Positions 1 to 8,130 of a DNA stretch of 64,000 nt are shown here, piece after piece (position 1 is the stretch's first letter; every line of letters begins with the position of its first letter). Position numbers and translations under genes: made by a program. This stretch comes from Bryobacteraceae bacterium (lineage in GTDB: Bacteria; Acidobacteriota; Terriglobia; Bryobacterales; Bryobacteraceae). The stretch lies in NCBI GenBank assembly GCA_030041495.1, contig JASHNT010000055.1, forward strand, positions 1 to 64,000, in the 5' to 3' direction. The notes beneath the pieces were generated by a model. That model was not told where the DNA came from. It did not search any database and was given only the letters and a program-made list of their open reading frames with translations.

Positions 1-2
1 CG

Positions 3-542
3 ATTTCGATGACGGCCACTGCGATCACCGCGACCGTTCCCCAGGGCGTTCCCGCCGGCTCGGCTCTGGTGCAGGTGAGCTCCAGCGGAGCCAGCTCCAA
101 TGAGGTTCTGGTCGCATTGAACGCCACCGCTCCCGGGATTTTCTCCCAAAACGGCAGCGGTTTCGGCCAGGGCTACATTTTGAACAAGGATGGCACGCTG
201 AACACGCCTTCCAATCCCGCCGCGCCCGGCGATCCCATCAGCGTTTTTGCCACCGGAGTTGGCCCCATCGCCATCACCGATGGCTACGCGGTCAGCCAGT
301 ACCCGGTTGACGTGTACGTCGATGGCATCTTTTGCGATGGCATTGAGGCGTTCCTTGGCCCGGCGCCGGGGCTGCCCGGCAACGTGTTTCAGATCCAGGT
401 CTACGTGCCGAATCCGGCGAATCTGGTATCCGCCAATCCGAATTTCCAGAACTTCGTGTACCCGCCTCTGGTCGGCCTGACCATGCAGGTCAACGGCGTG
501 CCCAGCCAAAACGGAATCGCGATCTCGATCGCGCAGCAGTAG
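3..542 (+). CDS. C-terminal part of a secreted TIGR03437-domain protein (5' end outside window)
   Basis: The reading frame is open to the left edge, so only the last 180 or so codons are present. The fragment has the features of the Solibacter-type C-terminal domain (TIGR03437): a VPAGSA/VQV strand, then APGIFS, then GQGYILNKDGTLNTPSNPA, then a GDPISVFATGVG strand. This beta-rich domain is found at the C-terminus of many secreted acidobacterial proteins; its role is unknown, and surface attachment or sorting is a guess. A second copy ends the large protein at 19407-23051. The ATG at 9 is internal to the domain and is not expected to be the true start. The gene is convergent with the Uma2-family gene, with 5 bases between the stops. 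Confidence 0.75.
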   Translation: MSMTATAITATVPQGVPAGSALVQVSSSGASSNEVLVALNATAPGIFSQNGSGFGQGYILNKDGTLNTPSNPAAPGDPISVFATGVGPIAITDGYAVSQYPVDVYVDGIFCDGIEAFLGPAPGLPGNVFQIQVYVPNPANLVSANPNFQNFVYPPLVGLTMQVNGVPSQNGIAISIAQQ

Positions 543-547
543 GGCCG

Positions 548-1063
548 CTACGAATCGAGATCGAACGCGCTTTCGAGCGGGATTTCGATATCCGGGTTCT
601 GCGTCCGCAACACGGTTGCCGGAGCGCCTTCGGGGCGAGCCTGCGAATACACCAGCGCCGCACGTTCCTCAGGATCGATCACCCAAACCCATTGAACGCC
701 GATCGAGAGATATTCCTGAACTTTGGGCGCCATCCGCACCATGCGATCCTCCGGCGAGAGGATTTCGACGGCGAGGAAGGGAGGGACGGTGGGGATTCCA
801 GTGCCGATGTTGTCATCCTTCCAGACCGCGACGTCCGCGACACGATAACGGCGAGGGTTGATCTGGACCCGGATTTCGGTCACGACGCGAATGCCAAGCG
901 TCTTCCGGAACCGCCATAGCATGCGGTACAGGTTGCCTTGCACGTCTCCGTGCGGTAGCTCACCCATGTTTCTGTCCACGATTTCGCCGTCAAGGTATTC
1001 GCAGTCCGGCTCGAAGCTGGTGCGAAGGTACTCTTCAACGTCCATGAGAACCTTGGCGGTCAT
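548..1063 (-). CDS. Uma2-family (DUF820) putative restriction-endonuclease-fold protein
   Basis: 171 residues, the usual size for the Uma2/DUF820 family, which has a PD-(D/E)XK nuclease-like fold and is often found as many scattered copies in cyanobacteria and acidobacteria. Family marks: the N-terminal MDVEEYL segment, YLDGEIVDRNM, HGDVQGNL, the RVADVAVW strand with its Asp, PPFLAVEILSPED (Glu of the active-site strand) and a KVQEYLSIGVQWVWVIDP segment. The actual activity is not established for most members. It stands alone, with a divergent gene upstream separated by about 250 bases that hold a perfect palindrome. Confidence 0.85.
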   Translation of the reverse strand: MTAKVLMDVEEYLRTSFEPDCEYLDGEIVDRNMGELPHGDVQGNLYRMLWRFRKTLGIRVVTEIRVQINPRRYRVADVAVWKDDNIGTGIPTVPPFLAVEILSPEDRMVRMAPKVQEYLSIGVQWVWVIDPEERAALVYSQARPEGAPATVLRTQNPDIEIPLESAFDLDS

Positions 1064-1145
1064 GGTGCCTCATCCGCATTATGCCAGAGAAGCTCGGTCG
1101 CTAAGCGTCAGTCTCAGCCCTGAGCGGGCCCGGAGAGAACGATGG

Positions 1146-1199
1146 GCGAAATTGGTAGTGGGTCAGTTTCACTTCAAACTGACCCACTACCGCGAAATT
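1146..1199. repeat. Perfect 16-bp inverted repeat flanked by 8-bp direct repeats
   Basis: Arms at 1154-1169 and 1176-1191 are exact reverse complements (GGTAGTGGGTCAGTTT and its complement), separated by CACTTC. The 8-mer GCGAAATT directly abuts both sides (1146-1153 and 1192-1199). There is no T-run, so it does not look like a terminator, and both neighbouring genes point away from it. The layout resembles two inverted mobile-element ends left back to back inside a target-site duplication; a regulatory hairpin is the alternative. Confidence 0.6.
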
Positions 1200-1312
1200 T
1201 TACATAAGACGTCATTCTCGGAACCAACTGACGTGACAGTCGAGGAAGTGTAACAACGGCGAGTCTGATCCTCCCAGTTGTCGCGTCGAATGTGCTGAGA
1301 GGCCTTCCTGAC

Positions 1313-2296
1313 ATGCGTAAAGTTGTTTTGGTGGCTCTAATCGCGGCGTTTTCCGCACCCAAGGCAGGTAGCGTCGAGCCGGTCTCCTTTAGTCCTGCGT
1401 CTCTGGTGTCCCGTTCAACGGGCGAGGGACCGACGGAGTCCGTCATTTCGGTGTTCCCTCCTGGGGGCACGGCGTTTGACATCCCCCTTACTTTGACCAC
1501 GCGGTGGTTTACTTACGGACCAAGCGGAAAGTCGGCGTACGCGAGCGCATTTAAGCAAACAGGTCCGAGGTCATTCACTGATCAACGGGGCGTTTTCAAG
1601 ATCGATTTAGACCCGGTGCGCGTCAGTATTATCCCCGGGCTGGACGCCTTCTATTCAGCCGGACCCTTCGCGCTTTCGCACGGTGAGGATTTTCTGGTCT
1701 TCGGCGGGGCCAAGGGCAACTACCCTGCCGGGAGGTGCGGCGTGTATAAAGCGGCCATTCCCGCTGGAGACGTTAGCGCTGTCATCGAAACTTCGGACTG
1801 CAGGGTTGGGTCACCGTGGCGGGTTTTGAGCGTATCTCCGGAGGGAAGTGAGGCTTTGATCACCGGGACGTTGCCCTCGGTGGGAGGCGGGCTGGCGCTG
1901 CTGGACCTGACGCGTGGGTCACTGACGAAACTTGAGGGGCAGCTTTATGCCGGGTCGTTTTCACCCGACGGCAAGTGGATCGCAGCTCTCCAGCGAGGAG
2001 ACCCCACCAAAGCGCCGTCGAAGACTATGCTCTTGGATCGAACGGACCTATCCAAGAAACGTGATTTAGGCGGTGTGAATGACACCGAGATAGTGTGGTC
2101 GCCCGATTCCAAGTTCCTGCTTCATGCGGTCCCTCGGCCTGCTTGTCCCAGTCAGAACCCATTGGCTCTGGAAACGCTAGAAGTGGCGACCGGCAATCGC
2201 GCACTGATTAAGGACTCCATCTGCAATGCTGGTTCGAGTCGCCAGATCGGCTGGATTCGCTCCGATGTAAAATCGGCTGGATTCGCTCCGATGTAA
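1313..2296 (+). CDS. Secreted protein with WD40/TolB-like beta-propeller repeats, function unknown
   Basis: The ATG at 1313 gives a typical signal peptide (MRKVVLVALIAAFSAPKAG); an in-frame GTG at 1292 would add seven residues ahead of it. The mature part (about 300 residues) contains propeller-like blades such as FSPDGKWIAALQ and WSPDSKFLLHAV, spaced as in TolB/PD40-type repeats. I cannot name a substrate or partner. It lies 10 bases upstream of another secreted protein and is probably co-transcribed with it. Its last codons are altered by a 26-bp tandem duplication: with one copy the protein would end GWIRSDVKR, with two it ends GWIRSDVKSAGFAPM. Confidence 0.6.
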   Translation: MRKVVLVALIAAFSAPKAGSVEPVSFSPASLVSRSTGEGPTESVISVFPPGGTAFDIPLTLTTRWFTYGPSGKSAYASAFKQTGPRSFTDQRGVFKIDLDPVRVSIIPGLDAFYSAGPFALSHGEDFLVFGGAKGNYPAGRCGVYKAAIPAGDVSAVIETSDCRVGSPWRVLSVSPEGSEALITGTLPSVGGGLALLDLTRGSLTKLEGQLYAGSFSPDGKWIAALQRGDPTKAPSKTMLLDRTDLSKKRDLGGVNDTEIVWSPDSKFLLHAVPRPACPSQNPLALETLEVATGNRALIKDSICNAGSSRQIGWIRSDVKSAGFAPM

Positions 2297-2297
2297 A
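2246..2297 (+). repeat. 26-bp tandem duplication across a stop codon
   Basis: Two exact, abutting copies of a 26-mer starting ATCGGCTGGATTCG (2246-2271 and 2272-2297). The unit length is not a multiple of three, so the second copy is read in another frame and supplies a new stop (TAA 2294-2296). The ribosome-binding AAGAGG of the next gene begins at the end of copy two. Confidence 0.9.
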
Positions 2298-2306
2298 GAG
2301 GTAATC

Positions 2307-3335
2307 ATGGTCAGACTCGTTCTTGTGGTGCTTGTGGCTTCCGTTTGTCTCGCACAGTCTACTGCGGCGACGCAACAACCGAGCCTGAATCAGGTGATGG
2401 GCTGGCTTCCGGCAGACACAGAGACCGTTCTGGGAGCAAACGGGCCCTTCATATGGGACATCGAGGCCTCTTCCGGCGACGCTGCACCCCAAGGGACTCT
2501 GACACCGGCAGCGCTAGAAATGCAGTCGCGCATGTTCCCGTTGACTCTGTTGAATTTCAAAAACGGCGGACTAGGGGATTTCATCAAGGGCAAGACGCTT
2601 GCGTTGGCCGTCGAGGGCTCGCGGCGATTCCGTCCGCCAAGCGGTCTCGGCTTGATGCGCTATGAAGGTTGTTTGGTCATGGTCTTTGGATCGGCCGTGT
2701 CGCTTGATGGAGCTGCTTTCATGAGAGCGGCCGGAAGCTCGGCCAAGCGGTTTGAAGAAAGCTCCGGAACCAGAGTGGCCGTCTTCGAGGAGCAGTCGGA
2801 AAACGACACTTGGACCACCTTCGTAGGGTTTCCTCGCCCAAATGTGGCTGTGGTGGCAACTAATCTCGACTACTTGCACACATTGCTTGATCGGATGCGC
2901 GGAGTTTCTGGGACACGCGCTCTTCCGCAGAACCTGGCGGAATGGAAGCACGTAGACACTAGCGCACTCGTGTGGGGGTTGCGCCACTACCAGAAGCAAG
3001 GCGCTGAACTAGATCCAAGTTCACCCCTGCAAGGCCAGAACGCGGCGAATATTCCAGACGCGAATGCCGTGGGCGTCACCTTTTCGTTCGCCCCTGCGGC
3101 GACACGCATGGCGACAGTTGATTACCTCTCTACCAGCAGCGACGCACGACGCATTCTTTCGACCTTCCTGATGATGGAGGATGCGGCTACGGCCGCGCCA
3201 CGAAAATTTCAGATGCGCCTGAGCCAGCCCGCCGCTGGCGTGCTCGAAGCTTCCATCAATCTCACTGCGACGGAGGCAGTGGGGAGGTTGCTTTTCGGAT
3301 TGATGGCGATGCTCGGTCACGCGGTGTACGTCTAG
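2307..3335 (+). CDS. Secreted protein of unknown function
   Basis: 342 residues with a clear signal peptide (about residues 1-22, hydrophobic VRLVLVVLVASVCLA core). The start ATG is preceded by AAGAGG with good spacing. The mature protein starts with a WLPADTETVLGANGPF segment, a pattern I associate with DUF3352-like secreted proteins, but the match is too weak to name the family. Mixed alpha/beta composition and no catalytic motif that I recognise. It follows the propeller protein by 10 bases, so the two may be one operon and may interact outside the membrane (inference). G+C here looks lower by eye than in the secretion operon downstream. Confidence 0.55.
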   Translation: MVRLVLVVLVASVCLAQSTAATQQPSLNQVMGWLPADTETVLGANGPFIWDIEASSGDAAPQGTLTPAALEMQSRMFPLTLLNFKNGGLGDFIKGKTLALAVEGSRRFRPPSGLGLMRYEGCLVMVFGSAVSLDGAAFMRAAGSSAKRFEESSGTRVAVFEEQSENDTWTTFVGFPRPNVAVVATNLDYLHTLLDRMRGVSGTRALPQNLAEWKHVDTSALVWGLRHYQKQGAELDPSSPLQGQNAANIPDANAVGVTFSFAPAATRMATVDYLSTSSDARRILSTFLMMEDAATAAPRKFQMRLSQPAAGVLEASINLTATEAVGRLLFGLMAMLGHAVYV

Positions 3336-3480
3336 CAAGACTGTAGTCGCGGTTCGACGATTGCTCCTCGAAATAGTGCCACATAAAGGACGTTATGTTT
3401 GACTAAACGCCTCCCGCCTCGATCCTGGCTGACCGCTCCACCTCTAAGCCGCGCTCCGCTCCCCGCCCCTCTGGCCAAAC

Positions 3481-3499
3481 GCTATAGTCAAACTATAGC
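3481..3499. promoter_or_regulatory. Palindrome upstream of the ECF sigma gene (possible operator)
   Basis: GCTATAGT-CAA-ACTATAGC is a perfect 8-bp inverted repeat, 80 bases upstream of the sigma factor start, followed by another GCTAT at 3503. The 244-base gap (3336-3579) otherwise shows no gene. The palindrome could be an operator for a repressor or part of an autoregulated promoter. The GCTATAG half-site is also found in the TetR-linked operators near 42.2 kb, which may be coincidence. Confidence 0.4.
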
Positions 3500-3579
3500 C
3501 AGGCTATGTTCTAAAAAAGATGCGCCCCTCCGACTTTTTCCACATCCAGGGCGTCTCTAGCTACGGAGCCACTTAACGA

Positions 3580-4140
3580 GTGATCTTCCGGGAAGTTGAA
3601 GATCGCGACCTGATCGCTAAAGCGCGGCGGGGAGACGTGGAGGCGTTCAACCTCCTTGTGTCCCGGTGGGAGAAGCGCGTCTTCAACTACCTGCTGCGGT
3701 TGCTGGCGAACCGGGAAGACGCACTCGACGTGAGCCAGGATGTGTTCTTGAAGGCGTATCAGAATCTGCCCAAGCTCGGCGACGCGGATAAGTTCGCGGG
3801 ATGGCTGTTCCGCATCGCGCACAACGAAGCCTTCTCCTTGCTGCGGCGCAAGCGGCCCGAAACCGAGATCCGGCCGGATCTGCCACCGGCCGGTTCTTCA
3901 AGCCGCTTGTTGCCGCTGGAGTTGTCGCTTGCCGTCGAGAGCGCGCTTAAGCGCCTGAGTGACGATCAGCGGGAAGCCGTTCTGCTCAAGGTGTATCAAG
4001 GCTTCAAGTTCGATGAGATCGCGGAAATTCTGGAGTGCCCTGTATCCACCGTTAAATCGCGTTTGTATACCGCGCTGGAGCTTCTCAAGACCACTCTCGC
4101 TCCCGGTGTGCTGCGCAACGCGGGCGACGTCCTGTCGTAA
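3580..4140 (+). CDS. ECF-type RNA polymerase sigma factor
   Basis: 186 residues from a GTG start. Region 2 is clear (ARRGDVEAFNLLV, then YLLRLLANREDALDVSQDVFLKAY and FAGWLFRIAHNEAFSLLRR). A proline-rich linker follows, then region 4 (LKRLSDDQREAVLLKVYQGFKFDEIAEILECPVSTVKSRL), the helix-turn-helix that binds the -35 element. Such sigma factors of the RpoE/SigW type are held inactive by a membrane anti-sigma factor, and one is encoded 22 bases downstream. The unusual point is the direct continuation into a full type II secretion gene set, which suggests control of secretion by envelope or secreted-protein status (inference). Confidence 0.95.
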   Translation: MIFREVEDRDLIAKARRGDVEAFNLLVSRWEKRVFNYLLRLLANREDALDVSQDVFLKAYQNLPKLGDADKFAGWLFRIAHNEAFSLLRRKRPETEIRPDLPPAGSSSRLLPLELSLAVESALKRLSDDQREAVLLKVYQGFKFDEIAEILECPVSTVKSRLYTALELLKTTLAPGVLRNAGDVLS

Positions 4141-4162
4141 AGAGGAGCCTGTTAGGAGAAAC

Positions 4163-4636
4163 ATGAGTTGCGAATCCTATGATTGGAAAGCCTACGCGCT
4201 GGGCGAGTTGGAAAGCTCCGCGCGGGCCGAGGCCGAGGTTCACGCCGCCGCCTGCCCGGCTTGCCGGGAGGAACTGGCCGCGCTGCGCCTGACCCTGGAC
4301 GCACTGTCGACGCTGCGCGAGGAGGAGATCCCCCGCCGCATCGCCTTTGTCTCGGATCAAATCTTCGAGCCGCGCTGGTACCAGCGAGCGCTCCGCGCCC
4401 TTTGGACCCCGAATTTCGCTGCGGCGTGCGTGATTGCCGGAGCCATTCTGGTGCACGCCTTCCACGCGCCTGCGGCGGATCCGGCCGCGGCCAGCGCGCA
4501 GATCAATGCCGCGGTCAACAAAGCCGTGGCTGCCGAAGAAGCGCGGCACGAGGAAGAGGTCGACCGTTTGGTCGGCGCCTTCAGCGCCCGCGAAAGCGCC
4601 ATGTACGTAAAAACCGCGGGATTGGTGAGGCAATGA
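4163..4636 (+). CDS. Membrane anti-sigma factor with zinc-finger (zf-HC2-type) N-terminus
   Basis: 157 residues. The ATG at 4163 sits behind a good AGGAG box; the frame is open further upstream but only as a shadow of the sigma gene. The N-terminal domain has the HxxxCxxC pattern (H-AAA-C-PA-C, about residues 28-35) of zinc-containing anti-sigma domains. One transmembrane helix follows at about residues 88-105 (FAAACVIAGAILVHAF), then an acidic, charged extracytoplasmic helix. The arrangement sigma gene then anti-sigma gene is standard. The stop overlaps the next start (ATGA), so translation of the next protein is coupled to it. Confidence 0.85.
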   Translation: MSCESYDWKAYALGELESSARAEAEVHAAACPACREELAALRLTLDALSTLREEEIPRRIAFVSDQIFEPRWYQRALRALWTPNFAAACVIAGAILVHAFHAPAADPAAASAQINAAVNKAVAAEEARHEEEVDRLVGAFSARESAMYVKTAGLVRQ

Positions 4637-5274
4637 AAACTCTTCTAAGAAACTCGCCGGCACAACGGAGCCTGGCGCGGCTGGCGCCCCCGAGTCACTT
4701 GAACGCCCTGGGGGCCGCGCCGGCCCTGTGCCGGCTACTGATCGTCCTGTCCGCAGCCGCATTGGCCACAGCCGGCGCCATCGCCGATGCTCCCCCTCAG
4801 GTGCGCCGCTCCGTCATCCGCGCGGCCGAAATCAGTCTCAATGACCGCCTGGCGCGCATCTTCCCGGACACGCCCATCGCGGTGACCGGACAGGTGCGCG
4901 GCGTCTATATCGACGGCTTCGGCGCGGTGTTCACCGCGGAGATGAATCCGGTGAGTGACGGCACCAGCCTGATGCACGCGGTGCTGCGTCCGGATGAAAA
5001 AGCCCAAGTCAAAGCCAAAAAAATCGCGCGCATTCCGGAGCTGAAGAAGGGGATGAAGGAAGCTCTGGTCGAGACCGCGGCCTCGCTCGATCCGGTTCCG
5101 CTGGACGATCAAGTCGTGCTGGAGGTGGTGATCGACCGCTTCCTGTGGGAGGACGGCTCGGGCTATCCGTCGGAGCTGCTGGTGCAGGCGCCGCGGCGCA
5201 AGCTGCTCGATCTGAAGCGCGCCGGAAACAGCGCTTCCGCGCTGGATGCAGCCATCAAGTTGACCGAACGCTAG
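4633..5274 (+). CDS. Conserved exported protein of unknown function in the secretion operon
   Basis: 213 residues from the ATG at 4633, which overlaps the anti-sigma stop. The first 40 residues are basic followed by a hydrophobic LLIVLSAAALATAGAIA stretch, a signal peptide or anchor. The rest is soluble, with a YIDGFGAVFTAEMN strand and an alternating charged C-terminal half. I recall similar proteins next to sigma/anti-sigma pairs in acidobacteria but know no function. Six bases separate it from gspE, so it belongs to the same transcript; a role as sensor or regulator of the anti-sigma factor is possible but unproven. Confidence 0.65.
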   Translation: MKTLLRNSPAQRSLARLAPPSHLNALGAAPALCRLLIVLSAAALATAGAIADAPPQVRRSVIRAAEISLNDRLARIFPDTPIAVTGQVRGVYIDGFGAVFTAEMNPVSDGTSLMHAVLRPDEKAQVKAKKIARIPELKKGMKEALVETAASLDPVPLDDQVVLEVVIDRFLWEDGSGYPSELLVQAPRRKLLDLKRAGNSASALDAAIKLTER

Positions 5275-5280
5275 CTCAAG

Positions 5281-6915
5281 ATGCGCCTGGGCGAGATCCT
5301 CATCGAACGCCGGCAGATCACGCAGGAGGACCTCGACCGCGCGCTGGAGCTGCAGCGTGAGCGCGGTGACAAGCTGGGCAAGATCCTGGTGGACCTGGGC
5401 TTCGTCGCGCATCGCGACGTGCTGAGCGCGCTGGCCGAGCAACTGCAAGTTCCGGTTCTGGCGATCGAAGGCCCGCCCGCCGTTTCGCCCGAACTGGAAA
5501 CGCTCTCCCCACGCTTCCTGCGCCAGTTCCGCTGCCTTCCGGTCACCCAGCACGACCATACCGTCACGCTGGCCATGGCCGATCCCAACGACTTCGAGAC
5601 TCGCTCCACCGTTGCCTCGTGCACCGGGCTCGCCGTTTTGCCGGGCATCGCCCCGGAGCAGGAAATCCTCGACGCGATCGACCGCTATTACGGCCAAACC
5701 GCGAAAAACGATGCCGAGCTCGCCGCGCCTCTCACCGATGTCGAAGACCTGGAGCATTTGCGCGACATGGCCAGCGAGGCTCCCGTGATCCGGCTGGTCA
5801 ACGCAATGATCGCGGCGGCGGTCGAAAAGCGAGCCAGCGATATTCACATCGAGCCGTTCGAAAAAGAGTTCCGCGTGCGCTACCGGATTGACGGCGTCCT
5901 GGTGAATCAGGACCCTCCGCCGCGCGAGTTCAAAGCCGCCATTATCAGCCGCGTGAAATTGATGGCGCGATTGAATATTGCCGAGCGGCGCTTGCCCCAA
6001 GACGGCCGCATCAAAATCAAGACCATCGGGCGCGAGGTCGATCTCCGCGTCTCCACGTTGCCGACGCTTTACGGCGAAAGCGTCGTCATGCGTCTTCTCG
6101 ATCGGTCAGCGGGCGATTTTTACGATCTGGAGCGGCTGGGCTTCGATCAGCACATGCTTTCACGCATGGAGTATTACACCTCACTGCCGCATGGCATTTT
6201 TCTGGTCACCGGCCCCACCGGCAGCGGCAAATCCACTACGCTTTATTCCGCGCTGAAGCGTATCAACCAGAGCGACAAGAAAATCATCACCATCGAGGAC
6301 CCGGTCGAATACCAGATGGACGGGATCAACCAGATTCACGTGAATCCGCAGATCGGGCTGACCTTCGCGCAGGGCTTGCGGCACATCGTGCGCCAGGACC
6401 CGGACGTAATCATGGTGGGCGAAATCCGCGACCGTGAAACCGCCGATATCGCCATTCGCGCCGCGCTCACCGGGCACTTCGTCTATTCGACTCTCCACAC
6501 CAACGATGCCCCCAGCGCCATTTCGCGCCTTACCGACATGGGCGTCGACAATTATTTGATCACTTCTTCATTAGTGGGCGTGCTGGCGCAGCGGCTGGTG
6601 CGCGTGATCTGCGCCGAATGCAAAACGCGCGCGGGCGCGGCAATTACTCCCGATGGCGACACCATCGAAACCTGGCACGGCGCGGGCTGCGAGCACTGCT
6701 TCGGCACGGGCTTCCACGGCCGCATGGGCATTTTTGAGTTGATGGATTTGAGCGAAGACATCCGCAACCACATCATGAAGAACGACGATTCCACCAAGAT
6801 CGCGGCGGCGGCCCGCCGCGACGGCATGCGCACTCTACGCGAGGATGGCTGGCTCAAGGTGCGCCGCGGATCTACCACCCCCGGCGAAGTCACTCGCGTG
6901 ACCCAGGAGTTTTAA
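5281..6915 (+). CDS. gspE: Type II secretion ATPase GspE
   Basis: 544 residues, cytoplasmic hexameric ATPase that powers pseudopilus assembly. The N-terminal MshEN-type domain is clear (MRLGEILIERRQITQEDLDRAL, LGKILVDLGF). The central nucleotide-binding domain has Walker A GPTGSGKSTT at about residue 311, the Asp-box IITIEDPVEYQ, Walker B region DPDVIMVGEIRD and the His-box ALTGHFVYSTLHTNDA. A C-terminal zinc-binding part has two CxxC pairs (CAEC, CEHC). Because the GspE and PilB families are close, the assignment rests on the flanking gsp genes. The ATG follows six bases after the previous stop; gspF starts directly after its stop. Confidence 0.95.
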   Translation: MRLGEILIERRQITQEDLDRALELQRERGDKLGKILVDLGFVAHRDVLSALAEQLQVPVLAIEGPPAVSPELETLSPRFLRQFRCLPVTQHDHTVTLAMADPNDFETRSTVASCTGLAVLPGIAPEQEILDAIDRYYGQTAKNDAELAAPLTDVEDLEHLRDMASEAPVIRLVNAMIAAAVEKRASDIHIEPFEKEFRVRYRIDGVLVNQDPPPREFKAAIISRVKLMARLNIAERRLPQDGRIKIKTIGREVDLRVSTLPTLYGESVVMRLLDRSAGDFYDLERLGFDQHMLSRMEYYTSLPHGIFLVTGPTGSGKSTTLYSALKRINQSDKKIITIEDPVEYQMDGINQIHVNPQIGLTFAQGLRHIVRQDPDVIMVGEIRDRETADIAIRAALTGHFVYSTLHTNDAPSAISRLTDMGVDNYLITSSLVGVLAQRLVRVICAECKTRAGAAITPDGDTIETWHGAGCEHCFGTGFHGRMGIFELMDLSEDIRNHIMKNDDSTKIAAAARRDGMRTLREDGWLKVRRGSTTPGEVTRVTQEF

Positions 6916-8130
6916 GTGGCGACGGCCTTCTTCTTCAAAGCCGTTGCCGCTGACGGAAAAATCCGCACCGGCAGCCTGACTGCCGAAACCGAGCGCCTGG
7001 CCGCCTCTGAGCTGCGCCGCCAGGGTCTCATCCCGGTCGAGGTCAGCCAGCAAGCGCCGAGGAAGAACGTCAAAATCAATGTTCCTCTGCTCGACGCCGG
7101 CCGCCGCCGGGACGTGCTGTTCTTCACCGGCGAAATCTCCACGCTGCTGAACTCCGGCGTGCCTGTCGATCGCGCCCTGCTGATCACTTCGGAGCTGAGC
7201 GAGCGCGCCAGCTTCCGCGCGCTGGTCACCGACGTTCTGCGCATCCTCAAAAGCGGCAAATCGCTGGCCGACAGCCTGGCCGCGCACCCCACGCATTTCT
7301 CCGAGCTCTACATCAACATGGTGCGCGCAGGCGAAGCCGCGGGATCGCTGGCTCTGATCTTTGAACGGCTCGCCGCGTTTGAAACCACGCGCGACGATTT
7401 GCGCGGGTACATCGTCAGTTCCATGATCTATCCGATCCTGCTGAGCTGCGTGGGCATCGCGTCCATCATCGTGTTGCTGGAATTCGTGGTGCCGCGCTTC
7501 GCCTTGATTTTCTCCGACCCGCACATCAAGATCCCCACCCCGACCCTGCTGATGATGCAGGCCAGCGCGATTATTCAAACCTGGTGGCTGCCGGGTACGA
7601 TTACTTTGCTGGCCGTGATCATCGCGTTCCGCATGTATATCGGCACTACCGCCGGACGATTGTGGTGGGATACGTTCCGCCTGAAGGTTCCTTTACTCGG
7701 CGACGCGTTGCGCAAAGCCGAGACTTCGCGCTTCGCCCGCGCCATGGGAACCCTGGTCGCCTCCAGCGTCCCTTTGGTTTCGGCGCTAGGCATCGCGCGC
7801 GGAATTTTGAACAATCAGCGTATGGCCGGATCGCTTGAAGCCGTTGCCACGGGGGTCAAGCGCGGAGAAGGCATTTCCCAGCCACTGCAAAAAACCGGCG
7901 CGTTTCCGCCGCTGGCCGGATACCTGTTGAACGTGGGCGAGGAGACCGGACACCTCGACACCATGTTCTACCGCATGGCCGACATCTACGAAAACGAGAC
8001 GCGCACGGCTATCCGCCGCTTTACGGCGCTGTTTGAACCGTTGATCATTTTGACGATGGGAATCGTCATCGGGAGTTTAATTCTGAGCCTGCTGCTCGCC
8101 ATCACGAGCATTAATGACGTGAATCTATGA
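6916..8130 (+). CDS. gspF: Type II secretion inner-membrane platform protein GspF
   Basis: 404 residues from a GTG immediately following the gspE stop. Two repeated T2SSF cytoplasmic domains are visible (FFTGEISTLLNSGVPVDRALLI and FARAMGTLVASSVPLVSALGIA), each followed by a membrane segment (about residues 168-195 and 220-240), and a last helix IILTMGIVIGSLILSLLLAI at the C-terminus. The sequence GYLLNVGEETGHLDTMF is typical of the family. It forms the membrane platform contacted by GspE. Its stop overlaps the gspG start by four bases. Confidence 0.95.
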   Translation: MATAFFFKAVAADGKIRTGSLTAETERLAASELRRQGLIPVEVSQQAPRKNVKINVPLLDAGRRRDVLFFTGEISTLLNSGVPVDRALLITSELSERASFRALVTDVLRILKSGKSLADSLAAHPTHFSELYINMVRAGEAAGSLALIFERLAAFETTRDDLRGYIVSSMIYPILLSCVGIASIIVLLEFVVPRFALIFSDPHIKIPTPTLLMMQASAIIQTWWLPGTITLLAVIIAFRMYIGTTAGRLWWDTFRLKVPLLGDALRKAETSRFARAMGTLVASSVPLVSALGIARGILNNQRMAGSLEAVATGVKRGEGISQPLQKTGAFPPLAGYLLNVGEETGHLDTMFYRMADIYENETRTAIRRFTALFEPLIILTMGIVIGSLILSLLLAITSINDVNL

